Position numbers and translations under genes: made by a program. From NCBI GenBank assembly GCA_948099385.1, contig CANUEZ040000164.1, forward strand, positions 2,370,501 to 2,434,500: 64,000 nt of DNA, given 5' to 3'. Source of the DNA: Fasciola hepatica (taxonomy: Eukaryota > Platyhelminthes > Trematoda > Plagiorchiida > Fasciolidae). The notes beneath the pieces are model-generated. The model had not been told where the DNA came from. It saw only the letters and a program-made list of their open reading frames with translations, and did no database searches. Below, piece after piece: positions 60,236-64,000 of the stretch (position 1 is the first letter of the stretch; each line of letters begins with the position of its first letter).

Positions 60236-61744
60236 CAATCTGCGGAAAACAACTGTATCAAGGTTGCGCTGATACATCCCATATTTCCCAACGGAAATTC
60301 ATATGTGCTCAAGCATGTATTCTGTACCACATTTACACCACAGGCTATTGATCCAACCAAATATTTAGATAAAGAGAGGATGGGGAGTGGTGGGAAAACA
60401 AGAGTGAAATATTTGCAAGAAATCGTCAATCTCAGTCTTGGTGATTTATAGTAATCACATCTCACAGTTTGATCAAACTGACTCAGTCACACACTCGTCC
60501 ATTACAGATGAGAATATAACAGCGGGCAAAGCAAGTGTTCATGAATTAATCACACCCCGATTTCCACCACATTCCTCTTGAATGACAGCGGTTTGTGTAA
60601 ATTCACTGACCCAAAATACGAAATCCTAGCACAAATCGAGACCGTATTCATTTATGATCAACCAATGTCCAGTACTATCCACGAGTCAGTTTGCAACAGT
60701 GATCTATCGTTTGAACGCATGATGTATAACCAACTTGTTTCGAATGTTCCTGTTCAGATGAGATCAATTTGCTCCTAATTCCTTTCTCTTTCAGGAATCC
60801 ACAGAATCAAGACTTAGACAAATTGGTCCTAATGGGAAAAATCAGATCAGGTCATGAAAGAACATTGTGAATGAGAAGTCAAAGGTACGAAAGCTTACTG
60901 ATATGAATCACGTGACTGAACAGCCAGACAGCTGACGAATATTGACTGCGCATCCCTCCGATATAAATGAGAGACAGTGAGATAAATAATTTCGGTTCTC
61001 CTATTGGACATCCGTATTTCTACTTTGGGATATTAATAACGAATTTTCGGGCTGTTTTATGAATATATGCACAAGTAATGACTGAGTCAAATTTTCCACC
61101 GTAAGTGACTACACTGATTTGTGGAGATTAACATCAACCGGATGAACTGTTGTAAGCGTGTCAACATAGGTTGCAAATAAGGTTGATTGGGACAGGTTAA
61201 CAGACCGAATTTCAGTGGCCGTCGAACGACTGTTTAAGTCATTCAGGTAGAAACTTGATAACGCACACACTTAGCAATGGGCATTTTCAAAGAATAGTTT
61301 GGTCATTTGATGGGAACCTAGACGGCACAATACTCTTCAGCATGAATAATCCAAACCACGATTATGAACCAGAACCATTCGGGAATCTGGAGTACACTAA
61401 ACAGTTGCATTATGACAGGTATGAAATATGACGAACCAAATAACCGAAAATTATGCAACGTACTTAGTGTAGCTGATCCGTTCGATACCGCATTACTTCA
61501 CGATGCTAGGTAAATAAGTAGTGTTTGTGACTGACCACGACCGTCAATGAAAACCAAATATATATTAATTTTTTCTTATTTACTCATCACAGTTGCTCGT
61601 CGAAGTGAGATGAAAACTGAAAAATGCAAAGACTCGTGGCATTATTTGTCCTCTTATTCCTGTACAAATTGCCGATCGACACTGAATGCGCATGCACATG
61701 GATTCAATTACCGTTGGAGTGGTGAAATCATGCAGTCGGTTTGA
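60236..61744 (+). pseudogene. NPC2: Ancient NPC2 relic (intron 2 to exon 4)
   Basis: Strongly diverged counterpart of about 3863-5402. The exon 3 equivalent starts at 60508 with E-N-I-T-A-G-K-A-S-V after an intact AG, then has an extra base near 60573 that shifts the frame. Its donor is changed from GTGAG to GTCAG. The exon 4 equivalent (61593-61685) keeps L-L-V-E-V-R, I-I-C-P-L-I-P-V-Q-I-A-D-R-H and the stop in place, but the Trp codon is TGA. The I-P-V-Q-I segment is closer to vertebrate NPC2 than the recent copies are. Exons 1 and 2 are absent. Confidence 0.85.
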
Positions 61745-62160
61745 ATACTCTCTTTTGGATTTCATGGTGTTTGTTAGTTAGCTCACGTTTTGGGGTCCCG
61801 ATTGAATTTAGTACTGAGCCATTGACCAGGATGCCTCATTCGAATGTTACCGATTTTTCCAGCTTTTTTCTTTATCCGTTTTTCGATTTATTTTCGACTC
61901 AAGTTCACTACAGAAATAGTCAAAATACAAAACCGGCTACTGTGCACATTCACAGTAGTCAAAATATTGTCTGTAAGATGCCTTGTGTAAACGAACAAAT
62001 AGGAGCTGCAGTTTAAGCATGCAGTCTCGTGCGGTTTGCATTCAGCCAGTGTACCACTGGTTTTATGATAGCAGTATAATATATCCAGCTACCCAGCTGA
62101 ATGACTGCTAAGTGATTTGCGAACTGGTCTAAAATGAATCACATGATGTGAATCATGTCG
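61745..62160 (+). repeat. Diverged downstream flank of the ancient NPC2 relic
   Basis: Parts (such as 61930-62140) align with 5630-5850, with several indels. The Cys-rich frame conserved in recent copies is broken here. Confidence 0.6.
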
Positions 62161-63438
62161 TATCAACATCCGAACAGCTGACACGGAGCTTGCGATGTTA
62201 TGGTATCGCTAACACGCACAAATAATGTTGCCTTTGTCATGTACAAATCAGACCAAGATGCTTCCCAACTCCACAGGTATACTTTTTGACGGCAAGGAGC
62301 ATATAGAACTGATTCAGAAATTGTATTTGATGATAACAATTTAATTTCACTGAGTATTTTTCTCGTCATCTACGAAATCGGTATTCGCGTACTGCACTCT
62401 CCAGTGAGCAAAAACAGACCCATTTTCTGGCTATTTTGTTGATACATTCAATGGCATAAGCTGCACAATCATCCATACACCAGACTGGACGAATTCGTCA
62501 TCGTTTTCGTCCAGCAGACTCTGTTCATGTCATTCTTTATCATAGCATTTTGTATGCTTCAGCTACTATGATTTCAACAAAATTTGTTGAAAACAGTTTA
62601 CGAAAAAGCAAATATAGCATGTCAGTCCTCGGGTCTTGACTAATGACCACTATATGGAGGAATCGAAAATTCGGAAATACTGAGTAACAAAGAGTAAATC
62701 GTACAGTCACGAGTATCAAGAGGAATATTCAATCAGACTAAGAAAGGTTCATAATACAAAAGTGCCAGTCACTGAGGCTGCAATTAGCTGCATCTCCTAC
62801 GGCATTCAGTCATCTGGTAGACCGATTTCACCGGCTCCATGTGGAAAATCATCCAGGTCTCACATGGTGAAGTTCATTGGCTATTCTTTTCTCATATTTC
62901 ATCATGCACGGGACTGATGAGTTCATCCCTCCCACACACTTTACCCCTATCATCGGAATTGAAAGCATTCTGGGGGAAATCAATAAGGATGGATACTGGA
63001 GTAGTATATGTTTAAGCAAATGTACCATTTTTTCGTTGATTGTCTGTGGTTCAGAGATCGACCTCAGATCCCTAAACACTTACAACTAATCTCAACAGTC
63101 TCGAAGACAGATCAGTGTTTACCGATCTATGTTCTATCGATCTTTACCGATATCATTGCACCTGAGTTCAAATAGAATGCCAGGACACGGACTAAACTCT
63201 CATTCACTGGAACCTGATAGTAAAAACGGGGGAAAATACGGTAACAGAAGTAGAATATAACTAAATCCGTGCTAATTTCGCGGTAATTCTGTACTAACAG
63301 CACCGTCGAATGTATGGTTCGGAAGAAAATGTGACCGAGTTTAAGATGCTCATCCACTTAGATCCAGTCGTGAATGATAGGCTAGGGAAATTGATGATAA
63401 ATGGAGAACAACTCAGTGACTAGTTTTTCTACCTCTCA
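62161..63438. other. Unrecognised, apparently single-copy DNA
   Basis: No duplicate elsewhere in the window and no domain recognised. Short frames (62163-62369, 62849-63079, 62877-63089, 63127-63357) lack any supporting feature. Confidence 0.35.
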
Positions 63439-63630
63439 TTGACAGTCAGTAACTCAGCAAAGTTAACCGGAAGAGATGGATGTTACTTGGTGAGGAATCC
63501 CGACAACTGGTTGTCCCTACCGAGCTTTATTCAATTCGATGTACTTCAGCATATTACCACACCTAACCTATTTGGGCCCTGTGAAATTCACCCATCCAAG
63601 TCCGAGGTTTACAGTTACCGATTTTACTGA
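63439..63630 (+). other. Possible remote ML-domain exon remnant (tentative)
   Basis: The frame ends G-P-C-E-I-H-P-S-K-S-E-V-Y-S-Y, resembling the C-x-I...Y-x-Y block in NPC2 exon 3 (Cys105 to Tyr117). No second Cys is visible at the position of Cys98, and no clear splice sites or neighbouring exons are seen. It could be chance. Confidence 0.2.
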
Positions 63631-63796
63631 TTGCATTTGTACCAAGGATATACAAACTACGCGTACTCAACTCGCAACTCATTCTTTTCCACGATCTCAT
63701 TTCAGTATGCATTCGCAAATATTCGCTTTTCGAGCTGTAACATTCTGTCTACCTGGAGTCTTCTCCAGAATCACATCTGTCTTTGACTGAGACACA

Positions 63797-63944
63797 AATC
63801 AGATGGCCACAAGATTCGAATGTTGGGTCTACGTATACAAGATTTATAATGATCACCATTTCCCAAGTGCCGTTCACAGTTGGTCTTCAGTAATGGTAGA
63901 TTCTTTAACAACATCCTACGGACAAAAGTTCGCGTCTGTGGTCT
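63797..63944. repeat. Dispersed repeat, family D, at the right edge
   Basis: Close match (reverse complement) to about 8604-8752, outside the NPC2 array. This shows that the repeat moves independently of the array. Confidence 0.75.
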
Positions 63945-64000
63945 GTTGTGTTTGGCCTGAACAGGCATGTGCTCAGAAAGACGATCTTGCATGGACACAC

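Overview
The window reads as eukaryotic, repeat-rich DNA. It has GT-AG introns, TATA boxes, AATAAA signals, (GT)n microsatellites and decayed Ty3/gypsy and non-LTR retrotransposons. There is no bacterial gene layout. The C-terminal LINE motifs and the retroelement style resemble those of flatworms, so a trematode (fluke) is my best guess. That is inference: the window holds no diagnostic marker gene.

The only host gene I can identify is an NPC2/ML-domain (MD-2-related lipid-recognition) secreted sterol/lipid-binding protein of 157 residues in four exons. It is present repeatedly in alternating orientation. There is an exon-1-only copy at the left edge (-, 147-237), then complete copies at 3159-5343 (+), 19802-21978 (-), 25150-27215 (+) and 42032-44190 (-). 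A 5'-truncated copy lies at 46846-47952 (+), and a much older, broken relic at about 60236-61744 (+). The four complete copies have intact frames, consensus splice sites, a TATA box 60 bp before the ATG and an AATAAA 58 bp after the stop. Two of them (3159 and 25150) encode identical proteins.

The copies sit in nested inverted repeats. Neighbouring genes are head-to-head across about 3 kb palindromes (1-3395, 21745-25400, 43955-46845). They are tail-to-tail across about 14.5 kb inverted repeats, each with a central spacer holding a degenerate, minus-strand gypsy pol (11.3-13.2, 34.9-36.9 and 55.1-55.9 kb). The order suggests tandem multiplication of a roughly 22 kb inverted dimer. The centre of the first palindrome is flipped relative to the other two.

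The tail-to-tail arms carry a second gypsy family: leader, gag, zinc knuckle and protease, always antisense to the neighbouring NPC2. It is differently damaged in each arm. Gag is deleted in arm 1, nearly open in arm 2, interrupted by a CR1-like LINE fragment in arms 3 and 5, and partly inverted in arm 4. Arms 3 and 5 also share a roughly 1.07 kb LTR-like insertion. From about 57.5 kb to the right edge the array breaks down into a third gypsy pol relic, unrecognised DNA, the ancient NPC2 relic and a dispersed repeat.

All of this was read by eye. Repeat boundaries are approximate to tens of bases. An assembly artefact in so palindromic a region must be excluded with long reads.
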